Source: Pseudomonadota bacterium
GTDB taxonomy: Bacteria; Pseudomonadota; Alphaproteobacteria; Caulobacterales; Caulobacteraceae
Length of the DNA stretch: 44,327 bases
Assembly: GCA_963205005.1 (NCBI GenBank)
Contig: CAUJHW010000089.1
Location: 1 to 44,327, forward strand
Direction: 5' to 3'
Below are positions 9,438 through 16,706 of the stretch, piece by piece (the stretch's first letter is position 1; every line of letters begins with the position of its first letter). The notes beneath the pieces were generated by a model. The model worked only from the letters and a program-made list of their open reading frames with translations, searched no databases and was not told the DNA's origin. The position numbers and the translations under genes were made by a program.

Positions 9438-10370
9438 ATGGGGTCTTCGGTTCCGCTCGCCATGTCGATCGCCGCGCTGGTGGTGACGCAGGATCTGCTG
9501 CTGGACCTGATGGACCTTGTCCGCGGCCCGCTGGAACCCGTGGACGCGCTGATCATCCTGGGCGCGGTGCAGGCGAACGTGGCCCCGATCCTGGCCCAGC
9601 CGGCCCTGCAGTTCGAGTTTGGCGCGCTCCCGGACATGCCGCCGGACACGGCCCGGCGGCCGGTCAGCATTTCCGGGCTGGCGGGCGCCCTGGGCCTGCC
9701 GTTCGAGACGGTGCGCCGGCGTCTGCTCCGGCTGTCGGAGGCCGGCATCTGCGACATCACGCCGGCGGGCGTCGTGGTTCCCGCCCGGCAACTCCACAGC
9801 CCGATCCATACCGCGGGCCTGCTGGCGCTGGATGGGACCCTGTCCCGGGCGTGGCGGCGGCTCGCGGAGATGGGATTCCTGGAGCCTGGCTCCTTGCCGG
9901 TCCCGCTGCAGGCCCCCGGCCCGACACCGCTGCTGCGGGCGCAGGCGCGGATCGCCGGCGAGTACCTGATGCGGATGATGCCCCAGGTGGAGCGGCGCTT
10001 CGGTGGCCTGATCCCGGGACTGATCGCCCTGCAGATGCTGCGGGAGAACGCCGCGGGGCTGGTGCGCGACCCGGCCGGGCCGGGGCCTGAAGCGAGGCAG
10101 CCGTGGCTGCCCGACGGGGTGAAGCGGCCGGTCTCGGTGACCCTGGTGGCCACTCGGCTTCGGCTGCAGAACGAAACCGTCCGCCGGCATGTGCGGCGGC
10201 TGACCGAGCGGGGCCTGGTGGGGCAGGTGGGCCGCGGCTTCATCGTCCTCGCCGACGGGCTCGACGACATCGGCGTCGCCGAGGTCATCCCGGAGAACAA
10301 TGTCAGTCTCAGCCGCCTCTTCCGTGACCTGGCCCGGATCGGCGCGGTGCAGGCCTGGGAGAACGCCTAG
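9438..10370 (+). CDS. DNA-binding protein built from two winged-helix repeats
   Basis: This 310-residue protein belongs to no family I can name. It contains two similar units. Unit 1 is residues about 18-150, with RRPVSISGLAGALGL followed by FETVRRRLLRLSEAGI. Unit 2 is about 175-305, with KRPVSVTLVATRLRL followed by QNETVRRHVRRLTERGL. Each has a helical N-terminal part, a winged HTH with the shared core ETVRR, a beta wing (GVVVPARQL, GRGFIVLADGL) and a short helical tail. The layout suggests a single chain acting like a dimer on DNA, probably as a transcription regulator. It is the last gene of the P450-hydrolase-MFS block and may regulate it. Its TAG stop shares the palindrome CTAG with the lysC stop. 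The HTH assignment is good; target and ligand are unknown. Confidence 0.75.
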   Translation: MGSSVPLAMSIAALVVTQDLLLDLMDLVRGPLEPVDALIILGAVQANVAPILAQPALQFEFGALPDMPPDTARRPVSISGLAGALGLPFETVRRRLLRLSEAGICDITPAGVVVPARQLHSPIHTAGLLALDGTLSRAWRRLAEMGFLEPGSLPVPLQAPGPTPLLRAQARIAGEYLMRMMPQVERRFGGLIPGLIALQMLRENAAGLVRDPAGPGPEARQPWLPDGVKRPVSVTLVATRLRLQNETVRRHVRRLTERGLVGQVGRGFIVLADGLDDIGVAEVIPENNVSLSRLFRDLARIGAVQAWENA

Positions 10371-11614
10371 AGCTGGTCCAGGCCGTAGGCGGCGTGCAGG
10401 GCGCGGACGGCCAGCTCGGTGTAGGCCGCGTCGATCAGCACGCTGATCTTGATCTCGGAGGTCGAGATCACCTGGATGTTGACGCCCTTCTCGGCCAGCG
10501 CCTGGAACATCGACTTGGCGACGCCGGTGTGGCTGCGCATGCCGACCCCGATCACCGAGACCTTGGCCACGTCCTCGTTCACGGCCACGTCGTCGAAGCC
10601 GATCTGCGGCTGGGCGGCGCGGACGATCTCGACGGCGCGCTGGGCGTCGCGCTTGCCGACCGTGAACTCCATGTTGGCCGTGTCCGCCGTGCGGGCATGG
10701 CTCTGGACGATCATGTCCACGTTGACGTTCGCATCGGCCAGCGCGCCGAAGATGGCGGACGACACGCCCGGATGGTCGGGCAGGCCGAAGAGGCTGATCT
10801 TCGCCTCGTCGCGGCTGTAGGCCACGCCGCTCACGATCCGCTTCTCCACGATCTCCTCCTCGTCGCACACAATGGTGCCCTGGCCGGGCGCTTCGCCGGG
10901 CTCGACAAAACTTGAGAGCACCCTGACGGGCACCTTGTAGGCCATGGCCAGCTCGACCGAACGGGTCTGCAGCACCTTGGCGCCCAGCGAGGCCATTTCC
11001 AGCATCTCCTCGTAGGAGACCTTGGCAAGCTTGCGGGCCTTGGATTCGATCCGCGGGTCGGTGGTGTAGACGCCGTCCACGTCGGTGTAGATGTCGCAGG
11101 GCGCGCCCAGCGCCGCGGCGATGGCGACCGCGCTGGTGTCGGAGCCGCCGCGACCGAGGGTGGCGATCCGGCCGTCGCGGGTGACGCCCTGGAAGCCCGC
11201 GATCACCGCGACCTCGCCGGCGTCCATCGCGGCGCCCAGCTTCTCGGGCTGGATGTCGTCGATGCGGGCCCGGCCGTGAGCGTCGTCAGCGATGATCGGG
11301 ATCTGCCAGCCCATCCACGAGCGCGCGGGCAGGCCCATGTTGCGCAGCGTCATGGCCAGAAGGCCGGCGGTCACCTGCTCGCCGGAGGCCACCACCACGT
11401 CGTATTCGTCGTCGGAGGGCGTCAGGCCCGGGGCCGCCGGGCCGGCGCCGTCGGTCCAGGCGACCAGCTCATTGGTCTTGCCGGCCATGGCGGAGACCAC
11501 GACAGCCACCTGATGGCCCGCCTGCACCTCGGCGTTCACCAGTCGCGCCACGCGACGGATGCGTTCCAGGTCGGCCACGGACGTGCCGCCGAATTTCATC
11601 ACCAGCCGGGACAT
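10367..11614 (-). CDS. lysC: aspartate kinase
   Basis: Aspartate kinase phosphorylates aspartate, the first step toward lysine, threonine, methionine and diaminopimelate. The start [15 protein letters not shown] carries the KFGGTS nucleotide motif. [13 protein letters not shown] and [11 protein letters not shown] mark the catalytic domain. Two C-terminal ACT domains follow (from about residue 265, with [10 protein letters not shown] and [13 protein letters not shown]), typical of feedback-inhibited class enzymes. I chose the ATG at 11614 (415 residues) because family members begin [10 protein letters not shown]; a GTG at 11632 would add six residues. It is divergent from ubiG across a 120-bp gap, a pairing known in related alphaproteobacteria. 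It converges with the twin-winged-helix gene with overlapping stops. Confidence 0.95.
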   Translation of the reverse strand: MSRLVMKFGGTSVADLERIRRVARLVNAEVQAGHQVAVVVSAMAGKTNELVAWTDGAGPAAPGLTPSDDEYDVVVASGEQVTAGLLAMTLRNMGLPARSWMGWQIPIIADDAHGRARIDDIQPEKLGAAMDAGEVAVIAGFQGVTRDGRIATLGRGGSDTSAVAIAAALGAPCDIYTDVDGVYTTDPRIESKARKLAKVSYEEMLEMASLGAKVLQTRSVELAMAYKVPVRVLSSFVEPGEAPGQGTIVCDEEEIVEKRIVSGVAYSRDEAKISLFGLPDHPGVSSAIFGALADANVNVDMIVQSHARTADTANMEFTVGKRDAQRAVEIVRAAQPQIGFDDVAVNEDVAKVSVIGVGMRSHTGVAKSMFQALAEKGVNIQVISTSEIKISVLIDAAYTELAVRALHAAYGLDQL

Positions 11615-11734
11615 GGGTTCTGGTCGGGCCACCTTTGCTGCGCCGCCGAAGGGCGGAGCCTTCTAGCGACGCCGCGCGCCGCCCGCAACGCCCGGAATCT
11701 TTCGTTTTCCGCGCGCGAGGGGCTAGAAGGGGGC

Positions 11735-12493
11735 ATGAGTTCGCCCGCCCCCGCCCGTTCAAGCATCGATCCTGCCGAAGTGGAGCGCTTCTCGCGCATC
11801 GCCGCCGAATGGTGGGACCCGCACGGCAAGTTCGCGCCCCTGCACCGGTTCAACCCGGTGCGACTGGGCTTCATCCGCGACCAGGCGCTCTACCGCTTCA
11901 AGCGGGACCCGCAGGCCCGGCGGCCGTTCGAGGGGCTGCGGCTGCTGGACATCGGCTGTGGCGGCGGACTGCTGTGCGAGCCCATGACCCGGCTGGGGTT
12001 CCAGGTGACCGGCGTCGACGCCTCGGAGCGCAACATCGGCACCGCCCGGGCGCATGCGGCCGAACAGGGGCTGGAGATCGACTACCGGGCCTCCACAGCC
12101 GAGGCGCTGGTCGAGGCCGGCGAGCCGCTGTTCGACATCATCCTCAACATGGAGGTGATCGAGCATGTGGCCGATCCGGGCGAGTACCTGCGCTCCTGCG
12201 CCCAGCTGCTGAAGCCGGGCGGGCTGATGATCGTCGCCACCCTGAACCGGACGCTGAAGGCGCTGGCGCTGGCCAAGGTGGGCGCGGAGTACGTGCTGCG
12301 CTGGCTGCCGGCCGGCACCCACGACTGGTCGAAGTTCCTCAAGCCCGACGAGATCCGCGGATTCCTCGCCGGCGCGCCGGTGGCGGTGGACGGGCCGTTC
12401 GGTGTGGTGTTCAACCCGCTGACCGGCAAATGGACGGAATCCGCCGACACCGCCGTGAACTACATGATGACGGTGGTCCGCGACGCGGCGTAG
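11735..12493 (+). CDS. ubiG: ubiquinone biosynthesis O-methyltransferase
   Basis: UbiG performs both O-methylations of ubiquinone biosynthesis using S-adenosylmethionine at the membrane surface. The 252-residue product shows the family N-terminus [19 protein letters not shown] and [11 protein letters not shown]. The SAM-binding motif is [14 protein letters not shown] (residues about 70-83), followed by [10 protein letters not shown] and [18 protein letters not shown] used the ATG at 11735, preceded by the ribosome site AAGGGGG, because the protein begins where the family does; the frame is open further upstream without homology. The gene is divergent from lysC and is followed 35 bp later by the FkbM-type methyltransferase, possibly on the same transcript. 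Confidence 0.95.
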   Translation: MSSPAPARSSIDPAEVERFSRIAAEWWDPHGKFAPLHRFNPVRLGFIRDQALYRFKRDPQARRPFEGLRLLDIGCGGGLLCEPMTRLGFQVTGVDASERNIGTARAHAAEQGLEIDYRASTAEALVEAGEPLFDIILNMEVIEHVADPGEYLRSCAQLLKPGGLMIVATLNRTLKALALAKVGAEYVLRWLPAGTHDWSKFLKPDEIRGFLAGAPVAVDGPFGVVFNPLTGKWTESADTAVNYMMTVVRDAA

Positions 12494-12528
12494 AGCCCGG
12501 CGGTATCGAGGGCGGACGAGGAGTGTCG

Positions 12529-13332
12529 ATGCCATCCCTTCGCGTGCTGGGTCACGCCTTCCGCGCCTGGCGCCGGAACCGGGCCTGGGCCAAGCACGAG
12601 CCCGAGACCCCCTATCTCGCCGACCTGCTGTCGGGCGCGCCTGTCTGCCTGCACGTGGGCGCCAGCGACGGGCGCCATTCCTATGTGATGACCCAGGTGG
12701 CGCCCAAGGCGACCATCCATGCCTTCGAGCCCTCTGCCTTCGCCTATGAGGTGCTGAAGGTGGGCATACGCTGGCACGGGATCGGCCGGCAGGTGACGGC
12801 CATCCACGCCGCCGCCTCGGACAAGCCGGGCGAACTGCTGCTGGTCACGCCGAAGAAGACTTCGGGCCGGATGGGCCGGGCCTATGCCTATGTGGCCGAG
12901 ACCGTCCCCAACGGCCCCGCGCGGCCCGACCTGGAGGACACCGGGCTGGAAACCCAGGTCACGCCGGTCATCACCCTGGACGCCTACTGCGCCGAGCACG
13001 GCATCGACCGGGTCGACTTCATCCGCATGGACATCGAGGGCGCCGAGCAGCGGGCCCTGGAGGGCGCGACGGCCATCCTCGATCGTGACCGGCCGCACGT
13101 CCTGCTGGAAATCCACCCGCCGATGCTGCAGGCGCGCTTCGGCGGCTCGGGCGAGGCGGTGCTGAAGCTGTTCCTGGACCGGGGCTACCGCATGTTCGCC
13201 CTGGACGGCGGGCGGCTGGAGGAGCGGACGACCCTGGTCGAGGACCTGCCCTGGAAGGACTATTTCTTCATCCACCCGTCGCGCGCCGCCCGCCTGCCGG
13301 ACGGTGTGTTCAAGGCGCGGATGTCGGCCTAG
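12529..13332 (+). CDS. FkbM family SAM-dependent methyltransferase
   Basis: This is a 267-residue methyltransferase of the FkbM (Methyltransf_21) type. The SAM-binding region is CLHVGASDGRHSY (about residues 39-51). The adjacent acidic loop is IHAFEPS, and the family signature is FIRMDIEGAEQRALEGA at about 164-180. FkbM proteins methylate hydroxyl groups of polyketides, glycolipids or surface sugars; the substrate here is unknown. The ATG at 12529 follows GAGGAG at good spacing; a GTG two codons upstream is possible. It sits just downstream of ubiG on the same strand and ends in a convergent junction holding a strong palindrome. Confidence 0.85.
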   Translation: MPSLRVLGHAFRAWRRNRAWAKHEPETPYLADLLSGAPVCLHVGASDGRHSYVMTQVAPKATIHAFEPSAFAYEVLKVGIRWHGIGRQVTAIHAAASDKPGELLLVTPKKTSGRMGRAYAYVAETVPNGPARPDLEDTGLETQVTPVITLDAYCAEHGIDRVDFIRMDIEGAEQRALEGATAILDRDRPHVLLEIHPPMLQARFGGSGEAVLKLFLDRGYRMFALDGGRLEERTTLVEDLPWKDYFFIHPSRAARLPDGVFKARMSA

Positions 13333-13369
13333 GTCCGGACTCAGTTCGCAGCCACGAATTTCACCTCGG

Positions 13370-13403
13370 CCCGCACATCCCGGCGAATGCCGGGATGTGC
13401 GGG
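13370..13403. repeat. palindromic element A at a convergent gene junction
   Basis: Perfect 15-bp arms, CCCGCACATCCCGGC at 13370-13384 and its complement at 13389-13403, flank the loop GAAT. It lies between the convergent ends of the FkbM methyltransferase and the GST. No T-tract follows on either strand, so it is not a standard intrinsic terminator. A related element lies at 24410-24441, so this is probably a REP-like dispersed palindrome that may also act as a bidirectional transcription barrier or 3' stabiliser. Confidence 0.75.
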
Positions 13404-13418
13404 ATGGAGCGCGGGGGC

Positions 13419-14135
13419 CTAGCCCGCCGCGTCAGCCGCCGCCTGCGCCGCGGCCGCGGCGGCCATCATCTTCGCGAAGGCGCCGCTGCGGATCAGTTCG
13501 CGGCGTTCCTCCAGCCCGCGATGCAGTTCCACGAGCACCCGGGCGGCATGTTCGTTGGTCTGGATCGCCGCCCAGTAGGCCGCGACATTCGCGTTCGCCG
13601 GGATCGGGTTGTCGACGCCGACCGAGGGCAGGACGTTGTCGACCATGAACAGCGCGGGCACGAGCGCGCAGTCGGCCATGGTGACCCGGCCGCCATAGGC
13701 GAAGCCGTCGGTCCCGATCATCCGGTTCAGCGCCTTGATGTTGCGAACCACCTGGCCGCCCAGCAGGTCGACGATGCCCTGGTTGCGGGTTTCCGCGCGG
13801 CTCTGGGCCGAGAGCATGAACATGTTGTTCAGGATGTAGATGTCGCCCACCCGGGCGAGGGTGCGTATCCGGGCGGTCTCGCGCGGCGTGGCGCCCAGCA
13901 TCGAAGGCTCGGGATAGATCGCCTCGAGGTACTCGGCGATCACCTCGGACTCCGGCATCATGTCGCCGTCGATGTCGAGCACGGGAATGCGGCCGATCGG
14001 ATGGTCCTCGCGGAACTTCGGCATGCCGAAGCTGGCCGGCCGCTCCAGGACGATGTCGGTGATGCCCTTGGCGTAGATCTGCAGACGCACCCGCGCCGAG
14101 TAGGGGCTGAGATCGCCCGAATAGAGCTTCATCAT
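13419..14135 (-). CDS. glutathione S-transferase family protein
   Basis: This is a 238-residue cytosolic GST-fold protein. The N-terminal thioredoxin-like domain (1-80) begins MMKLYSGDLSPYSARVRLQI, with Ser10 or nearby Tyr as candidate catalytic residue. The glutathione-contact segment is GRIPVLD, followed by PESEVIAEYLEAIYP. The C-terminal all-helical domain includes YGGRVTMADCALVPALF, a usual N-capping and hydrophobic-staple region of GSTs. It ends in an Ala-rich tail. Bacterial GSTs detoxify electrophiles or act as isomerases; the substrate is not predictable. It is single, convergent with the FkbM gene. The RR gene ends 76 bp upstream of its ATG on the same strand. Confidence 0.88.
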   Translation of the reverse strand: MMKLYSGDLSPYSARVRLQIYAKGITDIVLERPASFGMPKFREDHPIGRIPVLDIDGDMMPESEVIAEYLEAIYPEPSMLGATPRETARIRTLARVGDIYILNNMFMLSAQSRAETRNQGIVDLLGGQVVRNIKALNRMIGTDGFAYGGRVTMADCALVPALFMVDNVLPSVGVDNPIPANANVAAYWAAIQTNEHAARVLVELHRGLEERRELIRSGAFAKMMAAAAAAQAAADAAG

Positions 14136-14211
14136 GACCGGGCGTTTCCTCCGGGCGCCGGCCCGTTCGCCGGTCGTCCGGGCGGTACCCTATCGGCCGC
14201 CCGCCCCGATC

Positions 14212-14829
14212 TCAACCGGACGCGTGGCTGAGGCTGCCGTAGCGCACCAGGTCGGCGAAGCTTGCCGCGTTTGTCTTCAGCATGATGTGGCCGCGGTGCT
14301 GCTCGACGGTCCGGTGGCTCAGGGAAAGCGCCCGGGCGATCTCCTTGTTGGTCTCGCCCCGGAGCAGGTGGACCAGGACCTCGCGCTCGCGGGCGGTGAG
14401 GCGGGAGAGTCGCGCCCGGGCGTCCCGGCGCAGGCTGTCTACCGCCTCAGGATCGGCGGCCACGCCCCTGAACCGGCGCATCACCTCCAGCAGACGGTCG
14501 GGATCGGCGGGCTTTTCCAGATAGTCCACGGCCCCGGCCCGCATGGCGTTCACCGCATCGCGGATTTCACCGTAGGCGGTCATCAGGACAACCGGCGGCG
14601 CGCCGTCGCGGGCGTTGAGCGCCGTCAGCAGGTCCAGGCCCGAACGGCCCGGCATGCGGATGTCGCTGATGACCACGTCGCCCGGTCCGACATCGGACGC
14701 GGCGAGGAACTGGTCCGCCGAGGGGTGCGGACAGGCCTGCCAGCCATCGCAGTCCAGCAGCAGGCAGAGCGCATCGCGGGCGACGGCGTCGTCCTCGACG
14801 ACGTGGACCCGGGGTCTCACGTCCGTCAT
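14212..14829 (-). CDS. FixJ/NarL-family response regulator
   Basis: This two-domain regulator has 205 residues. The receiver (about 5-125) has the acidic pair in VHVVEDD, the phosphoacceptor Asp56 in ISDIRMPG, Thr in LMTAYGE and Lys in YLEKPADP. The LuxR-type HTH (about 140-200) has LTAREREVLVHLLRGETNKEIA and SHRTVEQHRGHIMLK, which is FixJ-like. It would be phosphorylated by the kinase encoded immediately upstream, whose stop overlaps this ATG by four bases (ATGA), a classic translational coupling. The pair is divergent from a TonB receptor, which is an obvious candidate target. Calling it fixJ itself would overreach, because the cognate kinase lacks the haem-binding PAS signature. Confidence 0.9.
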   Translation of the reverse strand: MTDVRPRVHVVEDDAVARDALCLLLDCDGWQACPHPSADQFLAASDVGPGDVVISDIRMPGRSGLDLLTALNARDGAPPVVLMTAYGEIRDAVNAMRAGAVDYLEKPADPDRLLEVMRRFRGVAADPEAVDSLRRDARARLSRLTAREREVLVHLLRGETNKEIARALSLSHRTVEQHRGHIMLKTNAASFADLVRYGSLSHASG

Positions 14830-16307
14830 GCGGCCTCCTTCAGCACCGAGGGAATGAAGACGCTGAACCGGGCGCCTTCGCCCGGAACCGGCGGGTCCGC
14901 CCAGATCCGCCCGCCGTAGTGCTCGACCACGCGGCGGCAGATCGCCAGGCCGACGCCCAGCCCGTCATCCTTGGTCGACTTCCACGGCTCGAAGATCGAG
15001 GCGAACGCCGCCGGATCGATGCCGGGCCCGTTGTCGTGGACCTCGAACAGCGCCCCATCGATCTGTCCTGTGACGATGAGTTCCAGCCGGGGCCGGGTGT
15101 CGCCCTTGGCCGCATCGAAACCGTTGCGAAGGAGGTTGAGAAGCACGAGCTCAATCTGGGCGAAGTTCGCCTGCAACGGCGGCAGGTCGCCGCGCCGTTC
15201 GACGGATAGCGCGAACCGCCCGGGACCGAACCAGGCGCGGGTCAGGACCGCGACGTCGTGCAGCAGGCGCTCCACATCGATCGCCGTCGTCCCGGCGGCG
15301 CCATCGATCAGGAAGTCGCGGAAACTGCGAATGATGCCGGAACTCACGCCGACGGCCTGCTGGATGCCGTCCAGGGCGATCTCGACCTGTCCGGTCTGTC
15401 CGGGCTGGGGCAGGAGCATCTGGGCGGCCCGGGCGTAGTTGGCGATGGCGCCCAGAGGCTGGCCCAGCTCATGGCTCAGGCCGGCGACCATCTCGTGCGC
15501 GACGCCCATGCGCGACAGGAAGATCACCTCGTCCTGCAGTTCGTGGATGCGGGTCTCGGCCTCAAGCTTGCGGGTGATGTCGCGGAAGAGGGCGCTGATG
15601 ACCCGGCGGTCCCCATCGCGGCTGGAGCCCATTGTCACTTCCAGCGGGGTGAGCGTCCCGTTGTCTCCGGGAACGTAGACCACGAGGCGCGCGCCGGAAT
15701 TGGGCGCCTGGAGCAGGGCCCTGAGCTCGACCCGCTGCTGGGTTATGTCGGGGTTGGGGGCCAGGAAGGCGAAGATGCTGCGTCCGAAGGCGTCGGCCGA
15801 ACGGGTCCTGAACTGGGCTTCCGCGCCGGGGCTGAAGCCCTGGATCACGCCGTCCTCGTCCAGCACGACGAGCGCGTTCGGGACGGCCTCGGCGATGGAG
15901 ATCAGATAGGCCTCGCGGGCCCGGAGACCGGCATTGACGTCGGCGGCGGCCCACGCGTCGCGGATGATGCGTCGCGCAGCGATGCTCGAGGTCAGGGAGA
16001 CCACCGCGGCGACGCCCAGGCCGATCCGGTCGATCGGATGGTCGAAGGCGTCGGCGCCGTTCAACGAGATGTCGAGGACCAGGGCCGATATGGCGGCGAT
16101 GAGGCCCCCGGGGAGTCCGCCGAACGCGCCCGCCGCCACGACAACCGGCGCCAGCAGCACCAGCAGGGATGGCGTTGGCAGTTTGAGCCCCGAGCCGTAC
16201 TGGACCGCCGCCCAGACCGTCCAGGCCAGCAGGCTGAGGGCGAAGACGATGCTTGGGCGGTGATCCCAGCCCCGAAGGGGCGGTCGACGATCAAGAGCGG
16301 TGAGCAT
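14826..16307 (-). CDS. membrane PAS sensor histidine kinase
   Basis: This is a 493-residue inner-membrane kinase. Residues about 17-115 hold four hydrophobic segments (from IVFALSLLAWTVWAAV) in a compact MASE/DUF4118-like sensor. A PAS domain follows at about 135-250 (AVPNALVVLDEDGVIQGFSP to ISALFRDITRKLEAE). The HisKA domain has the phospho-His279 in GLSHELGQPLGAIANY, and the HATPase_c domain has LLNLLRNGFDAAKG, VHDNGPGID and DGLGVGLAICRRV. The HELGQPL box places it with the FixL/DctB/TodS group. The PAS lacks the histidine used for haem in FixL. It is translationally coupled to the FixJ-type regulator downstream and preceded by a probable FNR/FixK box, suggesting induction when oxygen is low. 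The ligand is unknown. Confidence 0.9.
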   Translation of the reverse strand: MLTALDRRPPLRGWDHRPSIVFALSLLAWTVWAAVQYGSGLKLPTPSLLVLLAPVVVAAGAFGGLPGGLIAAISALVLDISLNGADAFDHPIDRIGLGVAAVVSLTSSIAARRIIRDAWAAADVNAGLRAREAYLISIAEAVPNALVVLDEDGVIQGFSPGAEAQFRTRSADAFGRSIFAFLAPNPDITQQRVELRALLQAPNSGARLVVYVPGDNGTLTPLEVTMGSSRDGDRRVISALFRDITRKLEAETRIHELQDEVIFLSRMGVAHEMVAGLSHELGQPLGAIANYARAAQMLLPQPGQTGQVEIALDGIQQAVGVSSGIIRSFRDFLIDGAAGTTAIDVERLLHDVAVLTRAWFGPGRFALSVERRGDLPPLQANFAQIELVLLNLLRNGFDAAKGDTRPRLELIVTGQIDGALFEVHDNGPGIDPAAFASIFEPWKSTKDDGLGVGLAICRRVVEHYGGRIWADPPVPGEGARFSVFIPSVLKEAA

Positions 16308-16314
16308 CCGGTCT

Positions 16315-16354
16315 GTTATCCGGATTTCGAAGACCCGTGTTTGACGAGACTCAA
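16315..16354 (-). promoter_or_regulatory. putative FNR/FixK-activated promoter of the kinase-regulator operon
   Basis: TTGA at 16341-16344 and TCAA at 16351-16354 with a 6-bp spacer match the FNR/FixK core TTGA-N6-TCAA. On the minus strand a -10-like GATAAC occupies 16320-16315. The predicted start of transcription falls at or within a base or two of the kinase ATG (16307). That places the box centre about 40-41 bp upstream, as in class II FNR/CRP activation, and implies a nearly leaderless mRNA. A GANTC site (16348-16352) overlaps the box. Confidence 0.5.
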
Positions 16355-16706
16355 TTCACGGCAACGCGCCGGCCGGGCCTGAGTCGTCTTCGCAGATGCC
16401 CGCCACGGCTCAATTTCGGGGCGTCAGGCGAGGCAGGCGCCGCTTTTTTCCGCCGCCAGGGTTGATTTCCGGCCCGGCGACCCCGGCGCCGCGGGGATGG
16501 CTTGCCCTCGAACTCGCGGCGTTGCGACGTTGCAGAACAGTTGTGGGGGACTGGCGGCTCGCCCGGGCCCGCAACCGAAACGGGACGCAGTATCCAGGCC
16601 TGTCATCGTGATGATGGTTGTGCCGAGAGATTGTATCCATTGTCGGAATGTTGTGCCGGATGCTTTTCGAGATCTTAGGGCAACGCTCATTGATGCAAGG
16701 CGCTTC
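16355..16706 (+). promoter_or_regulatory. upstream region of the TonB receptor, no gene seen
   Basis: This 352-bp stretch, the rest of the 399-bp gap between the divergent kinase and receptor genes, holds no convincing ORF. Its last 100 bp are relatively AT-rich. They contain a 9-bp direct repeat GTTGTGCCG at 16617-16625 and 16650-16658 (33 bp start to start), plus further TTGT motifs at 16631 and 16640. A GANTC site is at 16381-16385. AAGG about 6 bp before the receptor ATG is the likely ribosome site. I saw no clear Fur box. Confidence 0.35.

Noticed and set aside
14826..16307. Calling this kinase and its regulator fixL and fixJ
   Set aside because: The PAS lacks the FixL haem-ligand region, and no fixK or fixNOQP gene is in the window, so only FixLJ-like is justified.
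16440..16460. CGCTTTTTTCCGCC as a terminator
   Set aside because: There is a T-run after GC-rich sequence, but I found no convincing hairpin immediately before it and no gene ends nearby on the plus strand.
16497..16706. N-terminal extension of the TonB receptor frame
   Set aside because: The frame is open upstream, but a clean signal peptide starts at 16707 and the upstream translation has no receptor features.
16308..16706. Fur-box search in the receptor promoter
   Set aside because: No GATAAT-type hexamer array was found, so iron control is not claimed.
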